Source: Oscillospiraceae bacterium (GTDB taxonomy: Bacteria; Bacillota; Clostridia; Oscillospirales; Ruminococcaceae). Taken from it: a stretch of 64,000 bases of DNA. A program made the position numbers and the translations under genes. Positions 28,849-36,479 of the stretch are shown here, piece after piece. Numbering within the stretch: the stretch's first letter is position 1; each line of letters starts with the position of its first letter. The notes beneath the pieces were generated by a model that was given only the letters and a program-made list of their open reading frames with translations, was not told the DNA's origin and searched no databases. The stretch covers positions 1,984,001-2,048,000 of the forward strand of contig BQOK01000001.1 of NCBI GenBank assembly GCA_022835495.1, given 5' to 3'.

Positions 28849-29696
28849 GAGTAAGGGTAAAGTATCATATAATTTATCGCCACAGAAAGGAATATCCAGT
28901 ATTCGTTATGTGTCAGTTCTTTTCTGTGTCCAGAAGTGGCTATTACGATTTTGTTCATCGTCTTGACAGCACAGAAAAGGATGCTGAGCTTGCCGAGATG
29001 ATCGCCAAGCAGCGTGAGCAATGTTTCCGAACCTATGGCTATCGCAGGATGTGGTTATGGCTGGAAAGGCAAAACATTCATCGTAATCCCAAGACAGTCT
29101 TGAGAATCATGAAGAAGTATGATCTGCTGTCTGAAATTCGCCGGCGCAGAAAGTGGGTTCAGATGGGCCAGCAGGTTCACAAATATGAAAATCTGCTCAA
29201 TCGGGAGTTTCGCGCAGAACATCCCAAGCAGAAATGGGTGACGGATATCTCTTATATTTTTACAAAACAAGGGGTGCTCTATCTGTCTATGATCCGCGAT
29301 CTCTATGACAACAGTATTGTGGCATACAAGACTGGCACCCAGCAGACGGTAAACCTTGTCTTAGATACAATTCACCTTGCTATGAAGCGAAAAAGAGCCG
29401 CTGCAGAGTTACAGCTCCACAGCGACCAGGGATTTCAGTACACCTCGCAAGCATACTTCAACCTGACTCAAGAATACGGCATAACGCCCTCTATGTCAAG
29501 GCGTGGAAACTGCTACGACAATGCTATGGCGGAGAACTTCTTTTCTATCCTCAAGGTGGAGTGTATCTACCGCTATAAACCAAATACATTCGCCGAAGCC
29601 AATGATATGATTGATCGTTTTATCTATTTCTACAATCACGAGCGCATCCAGACAAAGACCGGAGAGGCGCCGCTTGCGCGCCGCCTCTCCTCTTAA
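28845..29696 (+). CDS. IS3-family transposase OrfB (DDE integrase)
   Basis: 283 residues. An N-terminal HTH_21 region (R-T-Y-G-Y-R-R-M-W) is followed by the integrase core. The acidic triad is seen as D in W-V-T-D-I-S, D in H-S-D-Q-G and E in M-A-E-N-F-F, with exactly 35 residues between the second D and E. All catalytic residues are present, so the enzyme should be active. It starts at GTG 28845, overlapping the orfA stop. I see no obvious A-rich slippery heptamer, so translational coupling may replace frameshifting. Confidence 0.92.
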   Translation: MRVRVKYHIIYRHRKEYPVFVMCQFFSVSRSGYYDFVHRLDSTEKDAELAEMIAKQREQCFRTYGYRRMWLWLERQNIHRNPKTVLRIMKKYDLLSEIRRRRKWVQMGQQVHKYENLLNREFRAEHPKQKWVTDISYIFTKQGVLYLSMIRDLYDNSIVAYKTGTQQTVNLVLDTIHLAMKRKRAAAELQLHSDQGFQYTSQAYFNLTQEYGITPSMSRRGNCYDNAMAENFFSILKVECIYRYKPNTFAEANDMIDRFIYFYNHERIQTKTGEAPLARRLSS

Positions 29697-29761
29697 AATT
29701 TCGTTTTCCTACTTAGGGCCCCGCTTTTTTGTGCTGTCTGCATAATCTGGGGCTGTTCAGT

Positions 29762-29790
29762 CCTTCCTTTTGGGGAGGGCCGTTTTTTTG
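29762..29790 (+). terminator. Possible weak terminator before spoIIIAA
   Basis: ccttcc (29762-29767) pairs with ggggagg (29773-29778, one wobble), followed after ggccg by a run of seven T. It could end transcripts leaving the IS. Confidence 0.4.
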
Positions 29791-29844
29791 TTCTAGGGCG
29801 CCCCGGGCGGACATATCTTTTAAAACAAAGGATGGTGAAAGGAA

Positions 29845-30744
29845 ATGGACGAGTATTACAGTGCGATCCAGCGCCTGCCTGTTTTTCTTCGGCCTGCGCT
29901 TGCGGAAGTGCCGCCCCCGCTCGCCTGTACCGTGCAGGAAGTGCGGCTTCGCAGCGGGCGGCCGGTCACCCTTTCCACCGCATCCGGGCCTGTGCCGGTC
30001 CCCCTGCCGGCAGGGGCGGGGCAGCAGGCTGTGCTGACCCACCCACAGCTGCAGGAATGCTTCTTTTCCCTGTGCGATCATTCGGTACACAGCTACGAAC
30101 AGCAGATCGCCCAGGGCTTTTTTACCCTGCCGGGGGGGCATCGGGTGGGGGTGGCCGGGGTGCTGCACCTGGAAAAGGGCGAACTGAAAGGGTTCAGGAC
30201 CATCACCTCGCTCAATCTGCGCGTTGCGCGCTCGGTGCTGCCGGCGCTGCCGGAAGAGCTGCGCAGGCACCTGGCCGGGCCGTTTCGGGGGCTGGTTCTG
30301 GTGGGGCCGCCCTCCAGCGGAAAAACGACCCTGCTGCGCTCGGTGTCGGCCCTGCTGAGCCGCCAGGGCAAAAAGACCACGGTGGTGGACGAGCGCATGG
30401 AGATCTGGCCCTGCGGCGCATTTGGTTTTGCAGGGCAGGTGCCGCTTCATGTGGATGTGCTCAGCGGCTGCCCCAAGTGCGAGGGGATTGTTTCGGCGCT
30501 TCGCAGCCTGGGGCCGCAGGTGATCCTGTGCGATGAGCTGGGCGACGGCGCCGAGCTGGCCGCGGTGACCCAGGGGGCAAAGGGCGGCGTGAGCTTTGTT
30601 TGCACTGTGCATGGCAGTAGCCTGGCTGCGCCGGAAGAGCGGTTTGGCTGCACCCGCGCCCTGCTTGCGCAAAACTTTTCCTGCGTGGCGCTGCTGGCGG
30701 GGGCCCAGGCGCCGGGCACGGTGCGGGAGGTGTGCTGGCTGTGA
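29845..30744 (+). CDS. spoIIIAA: Stage III sporulation protein AA (engulfment ATPase)
   Basis: The ATPase of the SpoIIIA-SpoIIQ channel that links mother cell and forespore. 299 residues of the secretion-ATPase type. Walker A is G-P-P-S-S-G-K-T-T near residue 154, Walker B is V-I-L-C-D-E-L-G near 230. The N-terminal domain has E-V-R-L-R-S-G-R-P. ATG 29845 follows GAAAGG. It starts an eight-gene operon with tight overlaps. The IS3 element ends only about 125 bp upstream, which could have altered the mother-cell promoter. Confidence 0.95.
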   Translation: MDEYYSAIQRLPVFLRPALAEVPPPLACTVQEVRLRSGRPVTLSTASGPVPVPLPAGAGQQAVLTHPQLQECFFSLCDHSVHSYEQQIAQGFFTLPGGHRVGVAGVLHLEKGELKGFRTITSLNLRVARSVLPALPEELRRHLAGPFRGLVLVGPPSSGKTTLLRSVSALLSRQGKKTTVVDERMEIWPCGAFGFAGQVPLHVDVLSGCPKCEGIVSALRSLGPQVILCDELGDGAELAAVTQGAKGGVSFVCTVHGSSLAAPEERFGCTRALLAQNFSCVALLAGAQAPGTVREVCWL

Positions 30745-31211
30745 TCCTGCTCAAATTTTTAGGTGCGGCGCTGGTGGTGCTGGCAGGCGCTGCCGCCGGC
30801 TGGCAAAAAGCGGCGCGGGCACGCAGGCGCGCAGAAGCGCTGCGCCAGCTGGAACAGCTGCTGGCCCGCGTTCAGGGCGAGATCTGCTACCGCGCCACCC
30901 CGCTGGGGGATCTGCTGGAACAGCTGAAAGTGGAACAGGCGTTCCCGCTGCTGGAACTGGGGCGCTGCACTTCGCTGCGCCGGCTGGAATTGCCCGCCGC
31001 GCTGACTTTGGCAGAACGGCAGGCCTTGCAGGGCTTTTTTGATGCCCTGGGCCAGGCCACGGGGGAGGAAAGCGCACGGCAGGGGGCTTATTATCAAAAA
31101 CGGTGCGCTGAGCTTTTGGAAGAGGCGCAGCGGCAAGCCCATACGGCGGAAGAGCTTTACACCAAACTGGGTCTGTGCGCGGGTGCGCTGCTGGCGCTTT
31201 TGCTGCTTTGA
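30741..31211 (+). CDS. spoIIIAB: Stage III sporulation protein AB
   Basis: 156 residues with hydrophobic helices at both ends (about 3-20 and the last 15) and a basic/helical middle, the GspF-like half-domain typical of SpoIIIAB. E-I-C-Y-R-A-T-P-L-G-D-L-L is its conserved motif. GTG at 30741 overlaps the spoIIIAA stop (GTGA) and has GGGAGGTG 9 bases upstream; the in-frame GTG at 30732 is too close to that site. Confidence 0.92.
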   Translation: MILLKFLGAALVVLAGAAAGWQKAARARRRAEALRQLEQLLARVQGEICYRATPLGDLLEQLKVEQAFPLLELGRCTSLRRLELPAALTLAERQALQGFFDALGQATGEESARQGAYYQKRCAELLEEAQRQAHTAEELYTKLGLCAGALLALLLL

Positions 31212-31239
31212 ACATAAGCGCAGGAAGGGGAAATTACCT

Positions 31240-31434
31240 ATGGATATCGATCTGGTATTCAAGATTGCCGCCATTGGTATCATTGTGGCGGTTTTGAATC
31301 AGCTGCTCATCCGCTCCGGGCGGGAGGACCAAGCCATGATGACCACCCTGGCGGGGCTGATCGTTGTGCTGTCGATGCTGGTGCGGCAGATCAGCGATCT
31401 GTTTGTCAGCATCAAAGCGCTGTTCAATCTGTGA
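31240..31434 (+). CDS. spoIIIAC: Stage III sporulation protein AC
   Basis: 64 residues with two membrane helices (about 5-25 and 36-58). The pattern F-K-I-A-A-I-G-I-I-V-A-V-L-N-Q and the central G-R-E-D-Q are conserved in SpoIIIAC. AGGAAGGGG 9 bases upstream fixes the ATG. It lies 28 bp after spoIIIAB and 6 bp before spoIIIAD. Confidence 0.95.
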   Translation: MDIDLVFKIAAIGIIVAVLNQLLIRSGREDQAMMTTLAGLIVVLSMLVRQISDLFVSIKALFNL

Positions 31435-31440
31435 CCGGCG

Positions 31441-31821
31441 ATGGAGATGTTCCGAATCGCGGCGTTTGTAATGGTGGCGGTCATCCTGACCGCCCTGCTG
31501 CGCCAGTATCTGCCCGCTTATGCGGTGATGTGCCTGACCGCCTGCTCGGTGTGCCTGCTGGCCTATCTTTTGGGCCTTGCGCAGCCGGTGCTGGAATGGA
31601 TGGATACCCTTTCGGGCTACCTGGATCAGGCAAGTTTTGTCTGTGTGCTGAAAGCTGCGGGCATTGCGCTGGTGGCGCAGAACATGCAGGAGGTGTGCAA
31701 GGACGCGGGAATGAGCGCCCTTGCGGGAAAAGTGGAACTGGCGGGGCGCTGCCTCATCCTGGTATGCGCGCTTCCGCTGTTCGAAAAGATTATGGGGGCG
31801 CTGATCCCGTTTTTACAATGA
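31441..31821 (+). CDS. spoIIIAD: Stage III sporulation protein AD
   Basis: 126 residues with three or four membrane helices. Related to SpoIIIAC in its N-terminal half, as known for the family. Conserved Q-Y-L-P-A-Y and C-K-D-A-G-M-S-A-L-A-G-K-V-E-L-A-G-R. No clear ribosome site precedes the ATG 6 bp after spoIIIAC, so it probably depends on coupled translation. Its stop overlaps spoIIIAE (ATGA). Confidence 0.94.
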   Translation: MEMFRIAAFVMVAVILTALLRQYLPAYAVMCLTACSVCLLAYLLGLAQPVLEWMDTLSGYLDQASFVCVLKAAGIALVAQNMQEVCKDAGMSALAGKVELAGRCLILVCALPLFEKIMGALIPFLQ

Positions 31822-32867
31822 AAAAATTATTTTGCTGCCTGGCCCTTCTGGTGCTTTTGCCGCTTTGCGCGCACGCGCAGGAGCTGCCGCAGGACGTGGA
31901 ACATTTTTTGGACGAGCCCGGCGTGAGCGCCGAAGAATTCCGTCAATTTTCGCTGGGGGACCTGGTGAAAAGCGCGCTGGCCGCCTTGAAAGAGCAGGCG
32001 GAACAGCCCGTGCGCCTGCTGGTGCAGGTGCTTGGGGCCGCTTTGCTGGGAGCCGTTGCCCTGGCGCTGGCCCCGCAGAAAGAGTGGCAGCAGCCGCTGG
32101 AGAGCATTTGCGTGCTGGGGATGTTTGCGTTCAGCCTTCAGCCCGCGCTGGGGCTTGTAAAAACCGTGAGCGACTGCGTGGTGCAGTGGCAGACGTATCT
32201 TGTAAGCTTTGTGCCCGTGTTCTCGGGCGTGCTGGTGAGCTGCGGCCAGCCGGGGCAGGCCGCGATCTACAGCGGGATGTTCCTGACCATGGCCGCCTTT
32301 GCCGCACAGCTCATCACCACCGCGGCGCTGCCGGTGCTGCAGGTGTATCTGGCGCTGAACACTGCCGCCGGCCTGTGCAGCGTGGGCGGCCTTTCGGATG
32401 GCTGCTCCCTGATGGCAAAAGCGGTCAAATGGCTGCTGGGGCTGATTTCGATCCTGTTCAGCGCGGTGCTGGGGCTGCAAAGCGCGCTGGCGCAGGGAAC
32501 CGACAGCCTTGCCATGAAGACCGGCCAGTTTTTGGTGAGCAGCAGCATTCCCATTGTGGGAAGCGTGGCTTCGGACGCCATGAGCAGCGTGCTGAGCGGC
32601 CTCAAGGTGCTCAAGGGTTCGCTGGGGTTTGCCGCCATTGCGGTGCTGACCGTGAGCTTTTTGCCCATTCTTTTGCAGAGCGTGGGCTATTACATCGCCT
32701 ATTATCTGGGCGGAGCGGCGGCCAAGGCGTTTGGCCTTTCCCGGGCCGGCAGTGTGCTGGAAGGGATGGGGCAGGCCGTGGGGATCTGCATCTCGTTCCT
32801 GGTGTTCTTTTTTATGCTGGTGGTCATTGCCACCGCGCTTATGATCCTTGCAGGGGGTGGGGGCTGA
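31818..32867 (+). CDS. spoIIIAE: Stage III sporulation protein AE
   Basis: A polytopic protein of 349 residues. A cleavable signal peptide ending A-H-A precedes an extracytoplasmic segment and about eight membrane helices. Conserved blocks include Y-L-V-S-F-V-P-V-F-S-G-V-L and A-S-D-A-M-S-S-V-L-S-G-L-K-V-L-K. It forms the polytopic membrane component of the channel. ATG 31818 overlaps the spoIIIAD stop; the frame is open further upstream but that is antisense of coding logic. Confidence 0.94.
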   Translation: MKKLFCCLALLVLLPLCAHAQELPQDVEHFLDEPGVSAEEFRQFSLGDLVKSALAALKEQAEQPVRLLVQVLGAALLGAVALALAPQKEWQQPLESICVLGMFAFSLQPALGLVKTVSDCVVQWQTYLVSFVPVFSGVLVSCGQPGQAAIYSGMFLTMAAFAAQLITTAALPVLQVYLALNTAAGLCSVGGLSDGCSLMAKAVKWLLGLISILFSAVLGLQSALAQGTDSLAMKTGQFLVSSSIPIVGSVASDAMSSVLSGLKVLKGSLGFAAIAVLTVSFLPILLQSVGYYIAYYLGGAAAKAFGLSRAGSVLEGMGQAVGICISFLVFFFMLVVIATALMILAGGGG

Positions 32868-33295
32868 TGCGGCACTGGGCGCTTACAATCTGTGTTGCAT
32901 GTATCCTGGTGGGGGCGCTGGAACTGCTTTTGCCCCGCCAGGAAAGTTTTAAAAGCATAAAAACCGTACTGGCGCTGTATATTTTATTATCGGTGCTCAG
33001 CCCGGTAAAGCAGGTGGACTGGTCCGGCCTGGCCGGCGCGGCCGGGACCGCGGCTGCACAACCGGCGGATTATTCCGCCTATGTGGACGGCTACGCACGA
33101 TCGGAATTGGAAGCCCAGCTGCGCCAAAGCCTGGCAGGGGCGGGAATCGAGGGTGATGTGCAGGTCCGCCGGCAGGAAAACGGGATTTCCGTGACCGTGC
33201 AGGCCGACCAGCCGGACGAAGCCTGCCGGATCGTGCAAAATGCGCTGGGCACGGCCGAGAATGTGAGCGTTAGGGCAGAGGAAAAACAACAATGA
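32867..33295 (+). CDS. spoIIIAF: Stage III sporulation protein AF
   Basis: 142 residues. Two N-terminal membrane helices (about 5-22 and 32-48) precede a ring-building-motif domain outside the membrane. L-L-L-P and Y-I-L-L-S-V-L-S-P-V are typical. ATG at 32867 overlaps the spoIIIAE stop by one base (TGATG) and has AGGGGGTGGGGG upstream. Its stop overlaps spoIIIAG (ATGA). Confidence 0.9.
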   Translation: MRHWALTICVACILVGALELLLPRQESFKSIKTVLALYILLSVLSPVKQVDWSGLAGAAGTAAAQPADYSAYVDGYARSELEAQLRQSLAGAGIEGDVQVRRQENGISVTVQADQPDEACRIVQNALGTAENVSVRAEEKQQ

Positions 33296-33825
33296 AAACG
33301 GAATTTTTTCAAAAGCTGCTGCCAAAGGGGAAAAAGCTGAATATGGGGAGCCTTTTGTTTTTTGGGGGTATCCTGGGGCTGTTCCTGCTGCTTGCAGGCA
33401 GCTTTACGCCCACAAAGCAAAAGCAGGGCGAACAGCAGGCCGCGCCCCTGGTGCACACGGCCGCCCAGGCAAGCGAGGAATATGCCCGTACCCTGGAAGA
33501 AAAGCTCACCCAGGTGGTGGGAAGCATCCAGGGCGCAGGGGAGGTTCGGGTGGCCGTTACGCTGGAAGCCAGCGCAGAACGGGTGTACGCGCTGGATGAA
33601 AAAAAGGAAGGCGAGAGCGGCAGCCGGGAGGTGGAACACATTCTCATGGATACGGAGGGTGGGCAAGATGCATTGGTGGAAATGACCTGGGAACCGGTGA
33701 TCCGCGGCATCGCCGTGGTGTGCCAGGGAGCGGACGACATTACGGTGAACGCTCAGATCACCGAGGCGGTCTCGGTGCTGACAGGGGTGTCCACCAATCG
33801 GATCAGCATTGCAAAAATGAGCTAG
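33292..33825 (+). CDS. spoIIIAG: Stage III sporulation protein AG
   Basis: 177 residues, single-pass (helix about 20-38), with an extracytoplasmic ring-building domain that forms the large SpoIIIAG ring. G-A-G-E-V-R-V-A-V-T-L-E and P-V-I-R-G-I-A-V-V-C-Q-G-A are the conserved strands. A short low-complexity linker follows the anchor. It lies in the intermembrane space between mother cell and forespore. Confidence 0.93.
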   Translation: MKTEFFQKLLPKGKKLNMGSLLFFGGILGLFLLLAGSFTPTKQKQGEQQAAPLVHTAAQASEEYARTLEEKLTQVVGSIQGAGEVRVAVTLEASAERVYALDEKKEGESGSREVEHILMDTEGGQDALVEMTWEPVIRGIAVVCQGADDITVNAQITEAVSVLTGVSTNRISIAKMS

Positions 33826-33838
33826 TGGAGGTAGCACG

Positions 33839-34429
33839 ATGAGAAACAGCAAAGTGAACCAGAAAATGACCCTGCTCACCCTTGTGGTGGCGCTGGGGGT
33901 GGCGGTGTACCTGAATTGGGAATACGCCAAGAGCACCGACCTTGCCCTGGAGGCCACCCAGGCAAACGCCCCGGCCGCCACCGGTGTGGTGACCGACGCC
34001 CTGGCCGTGAACGGCGAGGTGGGGGATAAAAACTACGGCGAGGCACAGCTGGTGAGCGTTGGGGAGTCCACCGGTGATAAGTTTTTCGAGCAGGCGCGCC
34101 TGTCCCGCACCAAAACGCGGGACGAAGCGCTGGATAAGCTGCAAAAAAGCCTGAAAAACGCAAAGCTCAGCGACGAGGAAAAAGCCGAACTCACCGCAAA
34201 GCTCACCGCAACCATCGACAGCATTACCGCTGAAAGCGATATTGAGAACCTGATCAAGGCAAAAGGCTTTGTGGACTGCGTGGCCTTTATCGACAGCGAT
34301 AAGGTAAACATCACCGTTATGACCACAAACGACGGCCTGACAAAAGAAGAGGTGGCGCAGATCCGGGACATTGTGCTGAGTAAATGCAAGGTAAGCGCGC
34401 AGAATATTACCGTAGTCGAGGTAAAATAA
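33839..34429 (+). CDS. spoIIIAH: Stage III sporulation protein AH
   Basis: 196 residues. A basic N-terminus and one membrane helix (about 10-26) are followed by a linker and a YscJ/FliF-like domain (about 75-196) that interlocks with SpoIIQ across the intermembrane space. D-S-D-K-V-N-I-T-V near 160 is the conserved strand pair. GGAGG 9 bases upstream of ATG. Final gene of the operon; no classical terminator follows, but an A/T-rich palindrome does. Confidence 0.93.
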   Translation: MRNSKVNQKMTLLTLVVALGVAVYLNWEYAKSTDLALEATQANAPAATGVVTDALAVNGEVGDKNYGEAQLVSVGESTGDKFFEQARLSRTKTRDEALDKLQKSLKNAKLSDEEKAELTAKLTATIDSITAESDIENLIKAKGFVDCVAFIDSDKVNITVMTTNDGLTKEEVAQIRDIVLSKCKVSAQNITVVEVK

Positions 34430-34432
34430 CAG

Positions 34433-34461
34433 TTGTAGATTCACCGCAAAGATGGTATAAT
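34433..34461 (+). promoter_or_regulatory. Predicted promoter within the post-spoIIIAH palindrome
   Basis: -35 TTGTAG (34433-34438), 17 bp, -10 TATAAT (34456-34461). The -10 lies in the left arm of a perfect 14-bp hairpin. It may drive the Asp23-nusB cluster vegetatively, independent of the sporulation operon. Confidence 0.55.
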
Positions 34462-34580
34462 AACCGCAAGGCGGTTATTATACCGGCTTATCTTAAGGCA
34501 TCCGCCTCGCCGCTGCGCGGCAACCGGCGGAATTGCCAATTATACCATTCACGTTTCGCGTTCATGGTATAATAACCGCA
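34452..34580. repeat. Palindromic repeat region between spoIIIAH and the Asp23 gene
   Basis: atggtataataaccgca occurs twice as a 17-bp direct repeat (34452-34468 and 34564-34580). The first copy is the left arm of a perfect 14-bp stem with a 3-base loop (34454-34467 with 34471-34484). The second can pair with ttataccat at 34540-34548. Between them lies a GC-rich hairpin around gccgctgcgcggc. No T-tract follows. It could be a small mobile repeat (REP/MITE-like), or an operator region. Confidence 0.6.
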
Positions 34581-34683
34581 TAATGATTTATGCTGGGCGA
34601 AAACGGCTTTGCCGCCCGGGCGGAGGGGATGCCCCGGCCCGGGCGGCGATCATGTGAAAATTCTGCCTTTGGGAGGGCCGGGT

Positions 34684-35043
34684 ATGGACGTTACAAATTC
34701 AGCTGTGGTGAACGGCAGCCTGCAAATTTCCACCGAGGTGATCGCCAAGATCGCCAGGCTTGCCGCCATGGAGATCGACGGGGTAAAAGAGGTGTGCACC
34801 ACCTCCGGGATGAAAAGCATCCTGGGCCGCCCCAAAAATGTTGCGGTGGACCTTCTGGACGATGTGGCCGAGATCACCCTGCACCTGGTGGTATACTACG
34901 GCGCCAAGATCCCGCCCGTCTGCGAAAAGGTCCAGGAAAATGTAAAGGCGGCCGTTCAGAACATGACCCAGATCACCGTTTCCCGGGTGAATGTGGTGGT
35001 CGTTGGCGTTCAGGTAAAAGCCGAGCCGGCCGAAATGGAATAA
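34684..35043 (+). CDS. Asp23/Gls24 family protein (YqhY-like)
   Basis: 119 residues. The Asp23 fold is marked by I-S-T-E-V-I-A-K-I-A-R-L-A-A-M-E-I-D-G-V and by L-H-L-V-V-Y-Y-G-A-K-I-P. The related YqhY of Bacillus lies in the same place (before nusB) and influences acetyl-CoA carboxylase activity; transfer of that role is only inferred. GGGAGG precedes ATG 34684. An in-frame GTG at 34654 is a weaker start. Confidence 0.9.
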   Translation: MDVTNSAVVNGSLQISTEVIAKIARLAAMEIDGVKEVCTTSGMKSILGRPKNVAVDLLDDVAEITLHLVVYYGAKIPPVCEKVQENVKAAVQNMTQITVSRVNVVVVGVQVKAEPAEME

Positions 35044-35099
35044 AACGATGCGCCCTCCCGCTTTTGCAGGGGGGCCATTGGCTGTTGAGAGGAAGTTTT

Positions 35100-35540
35100 A
35101 TGGAAAAGTTATCCCGCCGCACCGCCCGCGAAAATGCATTTTTGGCCGCCTTCGCCGCCACCTTTGACGACGCGCTGCCCGAGGATGTGATCGAGCTGCT
35201 GGGCGAACAGGGCGAATATCCGGTCGACGGGTTCGGCCGGGCGCTGATTCTGGGGTATTACGACCACAGCGCCGAGATCGACGCACTCATCCGCGACCAT
35301 TTGAAGGGCTGGACCCTCGAACGAATTCCCCGTGTGAGCCTGGCCGTGCTGCGCCTTGCCCTGAGTGAGATCCTTTATGGGGAAGAAAAGCTGCCCGGCG
35401 TTGCCATCAACGAGGCGGTGGAGCTGACCAAAAAATACGGCGGCGAGGGCGACCACCAGTTTGTAAACGGCCTTTTGGGCAGCGTGGTGCGCGAGTTGGG
35501 GCTGCCTGCCGAGCCTGAGGCCCCTGCCGGTGGGGAGTGA
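35100..35540 (+). CDS. nusB: Transcription antitermination factor NusB
   Basis: Binds boxA RNA with NusE (S10) to prevent premature termination of rRNA transcripts. 146 residues, all-helical, with R-R-T-A-R-E-N-A-F-L at the N-terminus and P-G-V-A-I-N-E-A-V-E-L-T-K-K-Y-G ... F-V-N-G-L-L-G in the C-terminal half, the hallmarks of the family. GAGGAAG upstream of ATG 35100. Position after an Asp23 gene and before xseA is the standard Firmicutes order. Confidence 0.95.
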   Translation: MEKLSRRTARENAFLAAFAATFDDALPEDVIELLGEQGEYPVDGFGRALILGYYDHSAEIDALIRDHLKGWTLERIPRVSLAVLRLALSEILYGEEKLPGVAINEAVELTKKYGGEGDHQFVNGLLGSVVRELGLPAEPEAPAGGE

Positions 35541-35546
35541 GCCGCC

Positions 35547-36479
35547 ATGCTCACGTTGGGAATCGATACCAGTAATTATGCAACCTCTTTGGCGGTGTAC
35601 GACAGCGTTGCCAGAGAGGTTGTTTGCGATAAAAAGCGCTTTCTGCCCGTAAAAGAGGGGCAGCTGGGCCTGCGCCAGAGCGACGCGCTGTTCCACCACA
35701 CCGCGGCCCTGCCGGGCTTGCTCTGCGAGCTCGCGGGGGAGGCCGATCTTACCAGGGTGGAAGCCGTGGGCGTTTCGGCCCGGCCGCGCCCGGTGGAGGG
35801 CTCCTATATGCCATGCTTCCTGGCCGGCGTATCCGCCGCCCGGGCTTTTTGTGTTTGCCGGGGGCTGCCGCTGGTGGAAACCACCCATCAACAGGGCCAT
35901 GTTGCCGCCGCTTTATACGCGGCAGGGGACGAAAGCCTGTTTGAGCGCGAGGCGCTGGTGTTCCATGTGTCGGGGGGAACCACCGATCTGCTGCTGTGCA
36001 GCGGGCCCGGCAGCATCCGGTGCATCGGTACCAGCAGCGATCTGTATGCCGGCCAGGCCGTGGACCGGATCGGGGTAAAACTGGGCCTTGCGTTCCCCGC
36101 CGGGGCCGGGGTGAGCGAGCTGGCCGCCCGGTGCGGCGAGCCGGTAATGCCCAAAGTGAGCGTGCGAGGCACCCAATGCAGCCTTTCAGGGCTGGAAAAC
36201 CAGTGCAGCCGCCTGCTGGCAGAGGGGAAAAGCCCGGAGTATGTTTGTAAATACTGCCTTTGCTGTGTGGCCGAAACCGCGTTGCACATGGTGAAAGCGG
36301 CGCTGGAACAGCGCCCCGGCCTGCCCGTGGTCTTTGCGGGCGGGGTAATGAGCAGCGGCGTTATTCGGCAGTATGTGCAGGCGCGGCTGCCGGGCGCCTG
36401 CTTTGTGCCCGGGCGCTTTTCCAGCGACAATGCGATCGGCGCCGCCATTTTGGCTGCAAGGGAGGTGCCCCATGGCTGA
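35547..36479 (+). CDS. Kae1/TsaD-like paralog (peptidase M22 superfamily)
   Basis: 310 residues of the ASKHA fold. It starts L-G-I-D-T-S-N-Y-A-T-S like Kae1/TsaD and keeps the metal-binding H-x-x-x-H as H-Q-Q-G-H near residue 114. V-S-G-G-T-T-D-L-L-L is the phosphate-2 loop. It is shorter and divergent compared with true TsaD (about 340), which should be encoded elsewhere. A distinct clostridial paralog at the nusB-xseA junction is known to annotation pipelines but I know of no function. It overlaps xseA by 8 bp. Confidence 0.8.
   Translation: MLTLGIDTSNYATSLAVYDSVAREVVCDKKRFLPVKEGQLGLRQSDALFHHTAALPGLLCELAGEADLTRVEAVGVSARPRPVEGSYMPCFLAGVSAARAFCVCRGLPLVETTHQQGHVAAALYAAGDESLFEREALVFHVSGGTTDLLLCSGPGSIRCIGTSSDLYAGQAVDRIGVKLGLAFPAGAGVSELAARCGEPVMPKVSVRGTQCSLSGLENQCSRLLAEGKSPEYVCKYCLCCVAETALHMVKAALEQRPGLPVVFAGGVMSSGVIRQYVQARLPGACFVPGRFSSDNAIGAAILAAREVPHG

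Larger units (their letters stand above)
28492..29722 (+). mobile_element. IS3-family insertion sequence (orfA + orfB)
   Basis: Two overlapping transposase frames are flanked by imperfect inverted ends. The left end, gatgtaggaaaata (from about 28498), matches the right end reversed, taagtaggaaaacg (from about 29716), sharing gtaggaaaa. GGCCCC occurs at 28492-28497 and 29717-29722 and may be a 6-bp target duplication, giving an element of 28498-29716. Alternatively the GC runs belong to the inverted ends. The element is visibly more A/T-rich than its neighbours. It sits between ligA and the spoIIIA operon. It appears intact. Confidence 0.85.

Noticed and set aside
34452-34484. Terminator of the spoIIIA operon
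   Set aside because: The palindrome is perfect but has no T-tract after it and contains a promoter-like TATAAT, so it was reported as a repeat/regulatory region instead.
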